From NCBI GenBank assembly GCA_022428185.1, contig JAKMCZ010000096.1:1-9801 (forward strand): 9,801 nt of DNA, in the 5' to 3' direction. Within the stretch, counting starts at the first letter, position 1. The number at the start of each line of letters is the position of its first letter. Positions 1 through 6,874 of the stretch are shown piece by piece. The position numbers and the translations under genes were made by a program. The notes beneath the pieces are model-generated. The model had not been told where the DNA came from, did no database searches, and saw only the letters and a program-made list of their open reading frames with translations. This stretch comes from Alphaproteobacteria bacterium (lineage in GTDB: Bacteria; Pseudomonadota; Alphaproteobacteria; RS24).

Positions 1-3000
1 ATGATGCAGCCCGCCGCAATCAAGGGTGCGGTCGAAAAGCCGAACTCGTCAGCGCCCAAAAGCGCGCCGACAATGACATCGCGACCGGTGCGCAAACCGC
101 CATCAACCTGAACCGCAATACGGGTGCGCAAATCATTCAACACCAAAGTCTGATGCGTTTCCGCCAGACCGATTTCCCATGGGCTACCCGCATGTTTAAT
201 CGAGGTCAGCGGGCTGGCACCGGTGCCGCCTTCAAAACCTGAAATGGTGACATGGTCGGCGCGCGCCTTAGAGACACCCGCTGCCACTGTGCCGACGCCG
301 ACCTCGGAGACCAGCTTGACCGAAATATCGGCGCGCGGATTGGCGTTTTTCAAATCATAAATAAGCTGCGCCAAATCCTCGATGGAATAAATATCATGGT
401 GCGGCGGCGGCGAGATAAGCCCGACACCCGGAGTCGAATGGCGCACAGCGGCGATGCGACGGTCAACCTTGTGACCGGGCAATTGACCGCCCTCACCGGG
501 CTTTGCGCCTTGCGCCATTTTAATTTGTATCATGTCAGAATTGGCGAGATATTCAGCCGTCACGCCAAAGCGGCCCGAGGCCACTTGCTTAATGGCCGAG
601 CGTTTGCTGTCACCATTATCTTCTGGCGTGAAGCGATGCACTTCCTCGCCGCCTTCGCCGGTGTTTGATTTGCCGCCCAAGCGGTTCATCGCAACGGCCA
701 ATGTTTCATGCGCTTCCGGGCTGATGGAACCGAGCGACATGGCCCCGGTAGCGAAGCGCTTAACAATCTCTTCGACCGGCTCGACATCGTCCAGCGCTAT
801 CGGCTTGCGCCCCGCATCATCGGCCATGCGAATTTTAAACAGGCCGCGCAGGGTCAGAAGGTTTTCGTCTTGCTCGTTTACCTGCCGCGCATAATCGCGA
901 TATTGGTCGCGGCTATTGCCACGCACGGCGTGTTGTAGCGCGCCGACCGTGCCGGCATTCCAAACATGGTCTTCGCCGCGCACCCGCACGGCATATTCGC
1001 CGCCGACATCAAGCGCATCGCGCAATACAGCATCTTCGCCAAATGCGCCTTTGTGGCGCATCAGTGTTTCTGTGGCGACTTCTTTAAGGCCAATGCCTTC
1101 AATTGTTGTCGCCGTGCCGTTGAAATAGCTGTCGATGAAGTCTTGCGCCAAACCGACCGCGTCGAAAATCTGTGCGCCGCAATAAGATTGGTAGGTTGAG
1201 ATGCCCATTTTCGACATCACTTTGCGCATGCCTTTACCGGCCGCTTTGACGAAATGGGCGTGACCCTCATCGCGGGTCATTTCAAGCTGCAATTTCTCGC
1301 GCAATTGATCGACCGTGTCGAACGCCAGATAGGGGTTGATGGCTTCTGCACCATAACCGGCCAGTGTGCAGAAATGATGAATTTCGCGCGCTTCGCCGGT
1401 TTCCACCACCAGACCGGCGGAGGTGCGAAGTCCGGTGCGGATAAGGTGATGATGCACGGCTGCCGTCGCCAATAGCGCCGGAATGGCGACGCGGGTCGGG
1501 TTGACGGCGCGGTCAGACAAGATAATGATATTTTCATGGCTGTCGGCAATCGCCTTTTCCGCTTCGGCGGATAATTCATCAAGCCGCGCTTTCAAGCCTT
1601 CTGGCCCGCTTGCCAAATCCCATGTCATATCTAAAGTCAGCGCATGAAACGCATTGTCTTTAACATCTGAGATACGGCGGATTTTTTCCAAATCGTCATT
1701 CGACAAAATCGGTTGTGCAACTTCCAAACGTTTAATGTTGGACGAGCCTTCAAGGTCGAGCAGATTGGGGCGCGGGCCGATGAAAGAGACCAGCGACATG
1801 ACCAACTCTTCGCGGATCGGGTCAATCGGCGGATTGGTCACTTGCGCGAAATTTTGTTTGAAATAGGTGTAGAGCGGCTTCGATTTATCCGACATGGCGG
1901 AGGGTGGCGTGTCCGTGCCCATTGAGCCGGTGCCCTCTTCGCCGCGCTCCAGCATTGGCGTGATAAGAAACTTCAAATCCTCTTGGCTATAACCAAAGGC
2001 TTGTTGTTGGGCGAGCAGCGATAAATCGCTGTGCACATGCGTCTCACCGGTCGGCACGGGCAATTCTTCGAGTTTGATTTGGGTGCGTGCCAGCCATTCG
2101 CCATAGCTATGCCCGGCGGCCAAGTCGGCTTTGATTTCATCGTCGGAAATAATGCGGCCTTCTTCCATATCAATCAGCAACATTCGACCGGGCTGCAAGC
2201 GCCATTTTTCGATGATTTTTTCTTCCGCCGCAGGCAGCACACCCATTTCCGATGCCATGACAACGCGGTCGTCAGAGGTCACATAATAGCGCGCCGGACG
2301 AAGACCATTGCGGTCGAGCGTCGCGCCGATTTGGCGACCATTGGAAAAGGCAACCGCTGCCGGGCCGTCCCACGGCTCCATCAGGGCGGCGTTATATTCG
2401 TAAAAAGCGCGGCGGCTTTCGTCCATAAGTGGATTGCCTGCCCACGCTTCGGGTATCAGCATCATCATCGCGTGCGCCATCGAATAACCGCCCATGACCA
2501 GCAATTCCAACGCATTGTCGAAACACGCCGAGTCCGATTGGCCTTCTTCTATAAGCGGCCACAGCTTTTCCAAATCATCGCCAAACAATTCAGACGACAG
2601 CGTCTCGTGCCGTGCCGCCATCCAATTGACATTGCCGCGCACCGTATTGATTTCGCCATTATGACAAATCATGCGGAACGGTTGCGCCAAAGACCAAGTC
2701 GGGAATGTGTTGGTCGAAAAACGTTGATGCACCAGCGCCATTGCCGACACTGTATCGGGGTCGCGCAAATCATCATAATATGGACCAAGCTGGCTCGATA
2801 GCAGCAGGCCTTTATACAGCACGGTGAAAGAGGACATGGACGGGATATAGAAAAACTCCGCTGCCTCTTTCAAATCAACCGCTTTGACTGCCAATTCAAT
2901 CAATCGGCGAATGATGAACAAATCTCGTTCAAAGGCTTGCTGGCCGCCGCTTTTGGCATCACCGATAAACACTTGTTTGATAACCGGTTCGGTCGGGACA

Positions 3001-3455
3001 ATCGAATAGCCGAGGTCGGCATTATCGACCGGCACATCGCGCCAGCCCAAAAGCGTGTGCCCTTCAGCGGCGATTTTTTCAGCGATGATTTTTTCAATGG
3101 TGGCGCGCGCCTTATCGTCCGGCGGCAAAAACACCATGCCGAGGCCATAAGCGCCTTCCGGCGGCAAGTCGAAAGCCAAATCTTGCGTAACTTTGCGGTA
3201 AAACGCATCGGGCATTTGAATGAGCATGCCGACACCATCGCCGGCTTTCGGATCAGCCCCGACCGCGCCGCGATGTTCCAGATTTTCCAAAATGGTCAAT
3301 CCGTCGCGCACAATGTCATGGCTTTTGACATTTTTAATATTGGCGACAAAGCCGATGCCGCAAGCATCATGCTCATTAGCCGGATCATACAGACCCTGAC
3401 GCGGCGGCAGGCCGTTGCGAATTTTTCCGGTTTTGTCTTTCGGCTGCTTGCTCAT
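1..3455 (-). CDS. gltB: Glutamate synthase (NADPH) large subunit, 3' end outside window
   Basis: GltB takes the amide nitrogen of glutamine and transfers it to 2-oxoglutarate, giving two glutamates (GOGAT step of ammonium assimilation, cytoplasmic, normally with GltD). The frame is open with no stop from 3455 to the window edge, about 1,150 codons of the roughly 1,500 usual for the family. Residues seen: a 31-residue propeptide ending HDA, then the Ntn-type nucleophile Cys32 in ACGIGFVA; GDGVGML; RFSTNTFPTW and HNGEINT (265-271) of the class II amidotransferase domain; GAMSLGSIS (904-912), SNTGEGGEE (930-938), PGEGGQLPGHKV and SPPPHHD (1015-1021) of the FMN synthase domain. The last visible residues are AAGCIM, whose Cys1150 corresponds to the first 3Fe-4S ligand; the other two lie outside. 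Start 3455 has GGAAAGG four bases upstream; an in-frame ATG at 3491 lacks a good ribosome site. gltD may follow to the left, unseen. Confidence 0.97.
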   Translation of the reverse strand, partial: MSKQPKDKTGKIRNGLPPRQGLYDPANEHDACGIGFVANIKNVKSHDIVRDGLTILENLEHRGAVGADPKAGDGVGMLIQMPDAFYRKVTQDLAFDLPPEGAYGLGMVFLPPDDKARATIEKIIAEKIAAEGHTLLGWRDVPVDNADLGYSIVPTEPVIKQVFIGDAKSGGQQAFERDLFIIRRLIELAVKAVDLKEAAEFFYIPSMSSFTVLYKGLLLSSQLGPYYDDLRDPDTVSAMALVHQRFSTNTFPTWSLAQPFRMICHNGEINTVRGNVNWMAARHETLSSELFGDDLEKLWPLIEEGQSDSACFDNALELLVMGGYSMAHAMMMLIPEAWAGNPLMDESRRAFYEYNAALMEPWDGPAAVAFSNGRQIGATLDRNGLRPARYYVTSDDRVVMASEMGVLPAAEEKIIEKWRLQPGRMLLIDMEEGRIISDDEIKADLAAGHSYGEWLARTQIKLEELPVPTGETHVHSDLSLLAQQQAFGYSQEDLKFLITPMLERGEEGTGSMGTDTPPSAMSDKSKPLYTYFKQNFAQVTNPPIDPIREELVMSLVSFIGPRPNLLDLEGSSNIKRLEVAQPILSNDDLEKIRRISDVKDNAFHALTLDMTWDLASGPEGLKARLDELSAEAEKAIADSHENIIILSDRAVNPTRVAIPALLATAAVHHHLIRTGLRTSAGLVVETGEAREIHHFCTLAGYGAEAINPYLAFDTVDQLREKLQLEMTRDEGHAHFVKAAGKGMRKVMSKMGISTYQSYCGAQIFDAVGLAQDFIDSYFNGTATTIEGIGLKEVATETLMRHKGAFGEDAVLRDALDVGGEYAVRVRGEDHVWNAGTVGALQHAVRGNSRDQYRDYARQVNEQDENLLTLRGLFKIRMADDAGRKPIALDDVEPVEEIVKRFATGAMSLGSISPEAHETLAVAMNRLGGKSNTGEGGEEVHRFTPEDNGDSKRSAIKQVASGRFGVTAEYLANSDMIQIKMAQGAKPGEGGQLPGHKVDRRIAAVRHSTPGVGLISPPPHHDIYSIEDLAQLIYDLKNANPRADISVKLVSEVGVGTVAAGVSKARADHVTISGFEGGTGASPLTSIKHAGSPWEIGLAETHQTLVLNDLRTRIAVQVDGGLRTGRDVIVGALLGADEFGFSTAPLIAAGCI

Positions 3456-3598
3456 GCTGCCTTTCCGTTCACTTGGTTTTCGGCGCAACATCTACCAACG
3501 GATTTTCATCCGCCCGAGCGGGCATCGAAATTGTCTAAATCATCCCGCTATCGGGACGGTGGGCGGCAAATCACCAAAAGGTGGTCCCTTGCCAATGC
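3456..3598 (-). promoter_or_regulatory. gltB untranslated leader with hairpins
   Basis: This is the probable 5' leader of gltB, between the inferred start of transcription near 3598 and the start codon. Read on the minus strand it contains CACC-TTTT-GGTG (3583-3572), GGGAC (3588-3584) complementary to GTCCC (3557-3553), CCCG-ATAG-CGGG (3555-3544) and the near-perfect GCCCG-CT-CGGGC (3523-3512). The GGGAC/GTCCC pairing and the CCCG/CGGG hairpin share bases, so they exclude each other. It does not match any riboswitch class I can recall. A regulatory role is inferred only from structure potential. Confidence 0.4.
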
Positions 3599-3604
3599 AG
3601 CGTT

Positions 3605-3634
3605 AATATAGGCGCAAGCGCGGTAAAAGTTCAA
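3605..3634 (-). promoter_or_regulatory. Probable sigma70-type promoter of gltB
   Basis: On the minus strand TTGAAC (3634-3629) and TATATT (3610-3605) are separated by 18 bases, a good -35/-10 match placed about 150 bases upstream of the gltB start. Transcription would begin near 3598. It is the best promoter-like sequence in the gap between gltB and the hydrolase gene. Confidence 0.55.
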
Positions 3635-3641
3635 GCAAATT

Positions 3642-3658
3642 GGTCAATGCTATTGACC
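3642..3658. promoter_or_regulatory. Perfect dyad, candidate operator of gltB
   Basis: GGTCAAT-GCT-ATTGACC is a perfect 7-3-7 inverted repeat. It lies 7 bases upstream of the gltB -35 box and is centred about 52 bases before the inferred transcription start, a position typical of activator sites. It contains T-N11-A with dyad symmetry (TCAAT-GCT-ATTGA), the general pattern of LysR-type regulators. The regulator is not identifiable from this window. Confidence 0.45.
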
Positions 3659-3743
3659 TAATTTACTTTATCTACCGGCACAAAACGGCAGAAACATGGG
3701 TTTTCGTAACCGCGTTCGATGGTCGCATGCACCAAAAAACCTG

Positions 3744-4646
3744 TTACGCCGAAGCGCGATTGAAAAACTTGGCGATGTCGCGCAACGCCGCTTTGGCTTC
3801 CGGCACAAAGCTATGCGCGATTTGATGCACATGTGGCATGTCTTCCCAAACCTGCAATTCGGCTTCCACATTGGCTTTTTTGGCGTTTTCAACCAGCCTT
3901 GTGCTGTCGTCAAACAGAACTTCTTCCGTGCCGACTTGCACAAACATTGGCGGGAAACCGGTCAAATCAGCAAAAATCGCTGAAATAAGCGGGTTCCTCT
4001 TGTCCTGATTGGGGCAATACCAATCAACCGCCACCGGCATTTTTTCAACATCAATCATTGGGTCGCGTTCGGCACGCTCTTTATGCGAGCGACCCGAAGC
4101 GGTCAAATCGGTCCACGGCGATAGCAAGGCCACGGCCTTTGGCTGCGCTTTATCGTGTTCGCGCAGTTTTTGCATCAGCGCCAGACTCAAACCGCCACCT
4201 GCACTGTCTCCGGCGAGCAGCATTTTGTCGGCTGAAACACCGTTTTCTGTCAAATAATCATAAGCTGCCTCAGCATCTTCAATGGCTGCGGGAAACGGGT
4301 GTTCGGGGGCGAGGCGATAATCGACAATCAGGCCACGCACACCGGCAAAGCGGCAAAGTTTTTTGACCATTGAGCGATGGGTTTCAATGCCGCCCATCAC
4401 ATATCCGCCGCCATGCAGATAAAGTAGGGTTTGGTCGGCCTTCATGTCTCCGACCCATTCGGCGTCCATATCGCCGATCTTAAAGACCGAAATCGGTGTC
4501 GCTTGTCCCATGATTAAAGACAATATCGGGCTGCGCGTTGCGCCCTCGCGCACCATAGCGAGGCCTTCTTCACCATCGGGCAATAATCCTTCGCGCAATG
4601 CGCGGCGCAAAAGTCGACTATAAATTCGTGCTCGTAAACTAGCCAT
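3744..4646 (-). CDS. Alpha/beta hydrolase, HSL-type (family IV) esterase
   Basis: This is a probable serine esterase/lipase of the hormone-sensitive-lipase group, 300 residues, with no signal peptide and so cytoplasmic. From the chosen start it shows the HGGG oxyanion-hole motif at 78-81, DYRLAPEHPFPAA after it, the nucleophile Ser148 in GDSAG, and near the C-terminus GTEEVLFDDS (catalytic acid within about 241-247) followed by DMPHVHQ with His272 as probable base. The ATG at 4646 is preceded by GGGAGGG with a 4-base gap, whereas the longer reading from 4673 adds nine residues and has no ribosome site. The natural substrate cannot be told; relatives act on short acyl esters and lactones. It sits 40 bases after the hsp20 terminator, so its own promoter must overlap that terminator's T-rich tail or lie within it; TTTAAT (4677-4672) is a possible -10. 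It is 288 bases upstream of gltB on the same strand. Confidence 0.9.
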   Translation of the reverse strand: MASLRARIYSRLLRRALREGLLPDGEEGLAMVREGATRSPILSLIMGQATPISVFKIGDMDAEWVGDMKADQTLLYLHGGGYVMGGIETHRSMVKKLCRFAGVRGLIVDYRLAPEHPFPAAIEDAEAAYDYLTENGVSADKMLLAGDSAGGGLSLALMQKLREHDKAQPKAVALLSPWTDLTASGRSHKERAERDPMIDVEKMPVAVDWYCPNQDKRNPLISAIFADLTGFPPMFVQVGTEEVLFDDSTRLVENAKKANVEAELQVWEDMPHVHQIAHSFVPEAKAALRDIAKFFNRASA

Positions 4647-4688
4647 GAAACCCTCCCAAGTTTGGCGGTACATTAAACCAATTAGCGC

Positions 4689-4750
4689 AAAAAGCCAAAA
4701 CGCCCGGCCCGATGAGGGGGAGGAGCAAGCCTCATCTTTTGGGCCGGGCG
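4689..4750 (-). terminator. Rho-independent terminator of hsp20, bulged long hairpin
   Basis: On the minus strand CGCCCGGCCC (4750-4741) pairs perfectly with GGGCCGGGCG (4710-4701), and inside it GATGAGG (4736-4730) pairs with CCTCATC (4717-4711). A four-A bulge (4740-4737) lies on one arm only. The hairpin is followed by TTTTGGCTTTTT (4700-4689). The other direction has no comparable T run, so it works for minus-strand transcripts leaving hsp20, 38 bases after the stop codon. Confidence 0.85.
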
Positions 4751-4787
4751 CCGACTTTATTGCCCGTCTTAGCTGCAGGCGTATCGC

Positions 4788-5225
4788 CTATGCGGCCAGT
4801 GTCTTGGCAATATCGATTTTACGAGGCTTTTCCGCTTCGGGGATTTCGCGCTCAAACTCGATATGCAGCAATCCTTTGTCGAGGTTTGCGCCCGTGACGC
4901 GCACCTGTTCGGCAAGCTGGAAACGACGCTCGAAATTGCGTCCGGCAATGCCCTGATAGAGGAAATTGTCGCTTGGCGTGTCGCCTTGCTTTTGGCGCGC
5001 GCCGCACACGAGCAGTGTGCTGCCGCGCTGTTCAATGTCCAGTTCGTCTTCGCCGAAACCGGCCACCGCCATTGTCAGGCGATAATGATGCTGGTCAAAA
5101 CGCTCGACATTATAAGGTGGAAAAGCCGTGTCTTTTTCAGTTGATTGAACGGCATCAAACAGGCTGGCAAGACGGTCAAAGCCAATGGTTGAGCGATAAA
5201 GCGGGGTTAAATCAAAACGTGTCAT
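4788..5225 (-). CDS. ibpA: Small heat-shock protein, IbpA-like Hsp20
   Basis: An ATP-independent holdase chaperone that binds unfolding proteins in the cytoplasm and hands them to DnaK/ClpB. The 145-residue protein starts MTRFDLTPLYRSTIGFDRL, closely like the N-terminus of IbpA-class proteins. The alpha-crystallin domain spans about 34-130, with FPPYNVE at its beginning, GIAGRNFERRFQL in the middle and the GLLHIEFEREIPE end motif (118-130). The C-terminal I-x-I anchor for oligomer assembly is I137-D-I139. The start at 5225 is preceded by AAGGAG with a 6-base gap and matches the family N-terminus; the longer frames from 5249, 5240 or 5231 would begin in the ribosome-site hairpin. It has its own heat-shock-type promoter and thermometer leader upstream and a strong terminator downstream, so it is most likely a single-gene transcript. 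Confidence 0.95.
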   Translation of the reverse strand: MTRFDLTPLYRSTIGFDRLASLFDAVQSTEKDTAFPPYNVERFDQHHYRLTMAVAGFGEDELDIEQRGSTLLVCGARQKQGDTPSDNFLYQGIAGRNFERRFQLAEQVRVTGANLDKGLLHIEFEREIPEAEKPRKIDIAKTLAA

Positions 5226-5314
5226 GTTCATCTCCTTCATGTGAAGCAAGAAACTGCCTCGGCCCTTTAAGGCACCGAAACAGGGTTTGAAACCGGCACG
5301 ATTGCCGACCTCAA
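5226..5314 (-). ncRNA. ROSE-like RNA thermometer in the hsp20 leader
   Basis: The minus-strand leader folds by inspection into three successive hairpins. Hairpin I is 5312-5289 (core CGGCA-AUCG-UGCCG, extended by G·U pairs), hairpin II is 5281-5256 around CGG/CCG, and hairpin III is 5250-5232. In hairpin III UUGCUUC (5249-5243) pairs with GAAGGAG (5238-5232) across an ACAU loop, burying the ribosome binding site. The pairing contains a G·G opposition (5247 with 5234) flanked by pairs in UUGCU/AGGAG, the hallmark of ROSE elements. Such elements melt on heating and let ribosomes in. Family membership and position ahead of an ibpA-type gene agree. Confidence 0.85.
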
Positions 5315-5319
5315 GAAAG

Positions 5320-5347
5320 AGATGAGAAGCAAAAACCGCTTTTCAAA
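5320..5347 (-). promoter_or_regulatory. RpoH (sigma32)-like heat-shock promoter of hsp20
   Basis: TTTGAAA (5347-5341), 14 bases, then CTCATCT (5326-5320) on the minus strand resembles the sigma32 pattern CTTGAAA ... CCCCATnT. Transcription would start near 5314, right at the foot of the first ROSE-like hairpin. The -35 box lies within a hairpin-forming repeat downstream of the symporter gene. Confidence 0.6.
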
Positions 5348-5379
5348 GTCTTGAAAATGAAAAAAGTTTTTCCTAGCGG
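5331..5379 (-). terminator. Possible terminator of the NSS symporter gene
   Basis: Beginning just after the symporter stop (5381), the minus strand has CCGCT (5379-5375) complementary to AGCGG (5340-5336). Within that, TTTTCAA-GACT-TTGAAAA (5357-5340) is a perfect 7-bp hairpin. TTTTT (5335-5331) follows. The stem closest to the T run is short and the two pairings compete for one A, so strength is uncertain. Confidence 0.45.
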
Positions 5380-5380
5380 C

Positions 5381-6721
5381 TCACAGACCGGCCCAGAAAA
5401 TCCACAAAATACCCAAAGGAGCCAGAAAACGCCCGGCATAAAGCCAAGCCGAAAACAGCCGCCCGTCATTGCCGAAGGCTTGTTTCAAATCATCAATCGG
5501 CATCACCCAAGCGGCGAACACGATAACCCCCAATCCGCCAATCGGCATTATATAGGCGGTGACCAAATAATCTTTCGTGTCGAACAAAGTGCGTCCGGCA
5601 AGTTTCACATCGGCCCAAATATTGAACGAGAACACGGTGCTCAAACCGACCAGAAACACCGCGCCGAGCATGACGTAGACGGCGCGCTTGCGGCTCCAAC
5701 CGAAACGATTTTCGGCCCAGCGGAAAATCACTTCGGCAAGCGATAGGCCTGATGTCAGAGCGGCGAAATAAACCAGCACGAAAAACACCAACCCCAAAAG
5801 GGAACCAAAGGGCATCTGTCCGAAAGCCAAAGGCAGGGTGGTAAATATCAAACCCGGTCCGGCCGATGGGTCAAGCGACTGGCCGAAGACAATGGCGAAA
5901 ATGCCGATACCGGCGAGAATGGCAATCGCCGTATCGGCCAGTGCTATGGTGATGGCGGCTTGGCCGAGATTGATGGATTTATCGAGATAAGCGCCATAGG
6001 TCATCAGCATGGCTGCACCGACACCGACCGAGAAAAAGCCCTGACCGACCGCCGATTGAATGACGGCGGGAGTGATTTTCGAAAAATCGGGGGTGAACAA
6101 ATAGGCCAGCGACGCGCCAATATCGCCCGCAATCGCCCCGTAAAGGGCGATAAAGATAAGCATAATGACCAAAGCAGGCATTAAAATAAGATTGGCGCGC
6201 TCCAGCCCGGCTGAAAGCTGGCGCACTAAAATAAGGCCTAAAAACAATAAAAAGGCGAATTGATGCGCAATCATTTCATTGGGCGCGGCGAGCAGGTTTG
6301 AAAACATCGCATTGGCTCCGGCCACGTCCAGCCCGCCAATTTGGCCTGACAAGGCGCGCCAAATATAGGACGACACCCACCCTGCAATCACTGCATAAAA
6401 GGTCAGCAAGATGAAGGAACCGAAGACGCCAATGCCACCGATAAGGCCGAATGCGGCGGGGCGTTTATTTTCAAGGGCAATGTCGCGTACGCTGGAAACC
6501 GCATCAGACTGGCCTTTGCGCCCGACCAAAAGCTCAGCCGCCGCCACCGGAATGGCGATGGCGAAGATTGTGACGAGATAAACAAACACAAATGCACCAC
6601 CGCCTTGTGTGCCGGCCATATAGGGGAATTTCCAGATATTTCCGAGGCCGACAGCCGCTCCGACACATGCCAATGTGAAGCCCAGATTGGACGACCAAAA
6701 CGATGTATTTTTGTGTTGCAT
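5381..6721 (-). CDS. Sodium-dependent transporter, NSS (SLC6/LeuT) family
   Basis: An inner-membrane secondary transporter that uses the sodium gradient to take up an amino acid or related amine. The 446-residue protein is almost entirely hydrophobic helices with about 11 predicted spans, the common number in bacterial members. Helix 1 carries GLGNIWKFPY (25-34) and the QGGGAF turn (39-44), the unwound substrate and sodium site of LeuT-fold symporters. Helix 3 carries FYAVIAGW (108-115). Helix 6 region is GQGFFSVGVGAAMLMTYGAYL split around 226-246. Helix 8 has AALTSG (320-325), whose Thr323 and Ser324 match the Na2-site residues of LeuT. The start at 6721 has GGGGGGA about 8 bases upstream. 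Substrate is not decidable from sequence; relatives carry tryptophan, tyrosine or branched amino acids. It is divergent from the PldB-like gene, with 153 bases between the two starts. Confidence 0.95.
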   Translation of the reverse strand: MQHKNTSFWSSNLGFTLACVGAAVGLGNIWKFPYMAGTQGGGAFVFVYLVTIFAIAIPVAAAELLVGRKGQSDAVSSVRDIALENKRPAAFGLIGGIGVFGSFILLTFYAVIAGWVSSYIWRALSGQIGGLDVAGANAMFSNLLAAPNEMIAHQFAFLLFLGLILVRQLSAGLERANLILMPALVIMLIFIALYGAIAGDIGASLAYLFTPDFSKITPAVIQSAVGQGFFSVGVGAAMLMTYGAYLDKSINLGQAAITIALADTAIAILAGIGIFAIVFGQSLDPSAGPGLIFTTLPLAFGQMPFGSLLGLVFFVLVYFAALTSGLSLAEVIFRWAENRFGWSRKRAVYVMLGAVFLVGLSTVFSFNIWADVKLAGRTLFDTKDYLVTAYIMPIGGLGVIVFAAWVMPIDDLKQAFGNDGRLFSAWLYAGRFLAPLGILWIFWAGL

Positions 6722-6874
6722 ACGATATCCCCCCGAACGCGAGCCTTTAGATTGTCAGATTCAGAATATATTTTCAAACAATCGACGCTGCGCGCATGTC
6801 ATGCGGCTTGCCATTTCAAAGGCAATTTAGCAAACTCCGTGTCGCGCCGAAAAGTGCATTAGGGAGATGATTTG
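6722..6874. promoter_or_regulatory. Divergent intergenic region with palindromes
   Basis: This gap must hold promoters for both the symporter (leftward) and the PldB-like gene (rightward). I see no confident -35/-10 pair for either. Two symmetric elements stand out: CGCATG-T-CATGCG (6793-6805), a perfect 13-base odd palindrome, and TTGCC (6808-6812) repeated inverted as GGCAA (6821-6825). Either could bind a regulator or be chance. Confidence 0.35.

Noticed and set aside
263..273. The acid loop of the PldB-like protein lacking the usual Asp (residues 263-273 of the protein at 6875-7840) as a sign of inactivity
   Set aside because: PldB-type relatives have a similar Glu-rich loop ending VDN, and Ser134 and His296 are intact, so this looks family-typical rather than degenerate.
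2031..2801. A 256-codon open frame on the plus strand inside gltB, and others like it at 252-668 and 2937-3611
   Set aside because: All lie opposite gltB in the mirror codon phase, where the codon bias of the real gene suppresses stops. They have no recognisable motifs, while the minus strand encodes unmistakable GltB.
3489..3491. Alternative in-frame ATG giving gltB 12 more residues
   Set aside because: No convincing ribosome site, whereas ATG 3455 has GGAAAGG. The propeptide from 3455 (31 residues before Cys32) is already of normal size.
3469..3525. An 18-codon upstream frame in the gltB leader ending just before the gltB ribosome site
   Set aside because: Considered as a leader peptide, but it has no ribosome site and no run of Gln, Glu or other relevant codons.
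3696..3743. Possible terminator after the hydrolase gene (TGGT-GCATGCG-ACCA hairpin)
   Set aside because: A 4-bp stem with no following T run on the minus strand; read-through towards gltB cannot be excluded, but no terminator can be claimed.
3640..3825. A 61-codon plus-strand frame starting in the gltB upstream gap
   Set aside because: It begins in the operator dyad and runs antisense into the hydrolase end; no ribosome site or recognisable domain.
5351..5746. A 131-codon plus-strand frame opposite the symporter end
   Set aside because: Antisense to conserved NSS sequence, low-complexity hydrophilic translation, no family motif, and it begins in the terminator/promoter region of the other strand.
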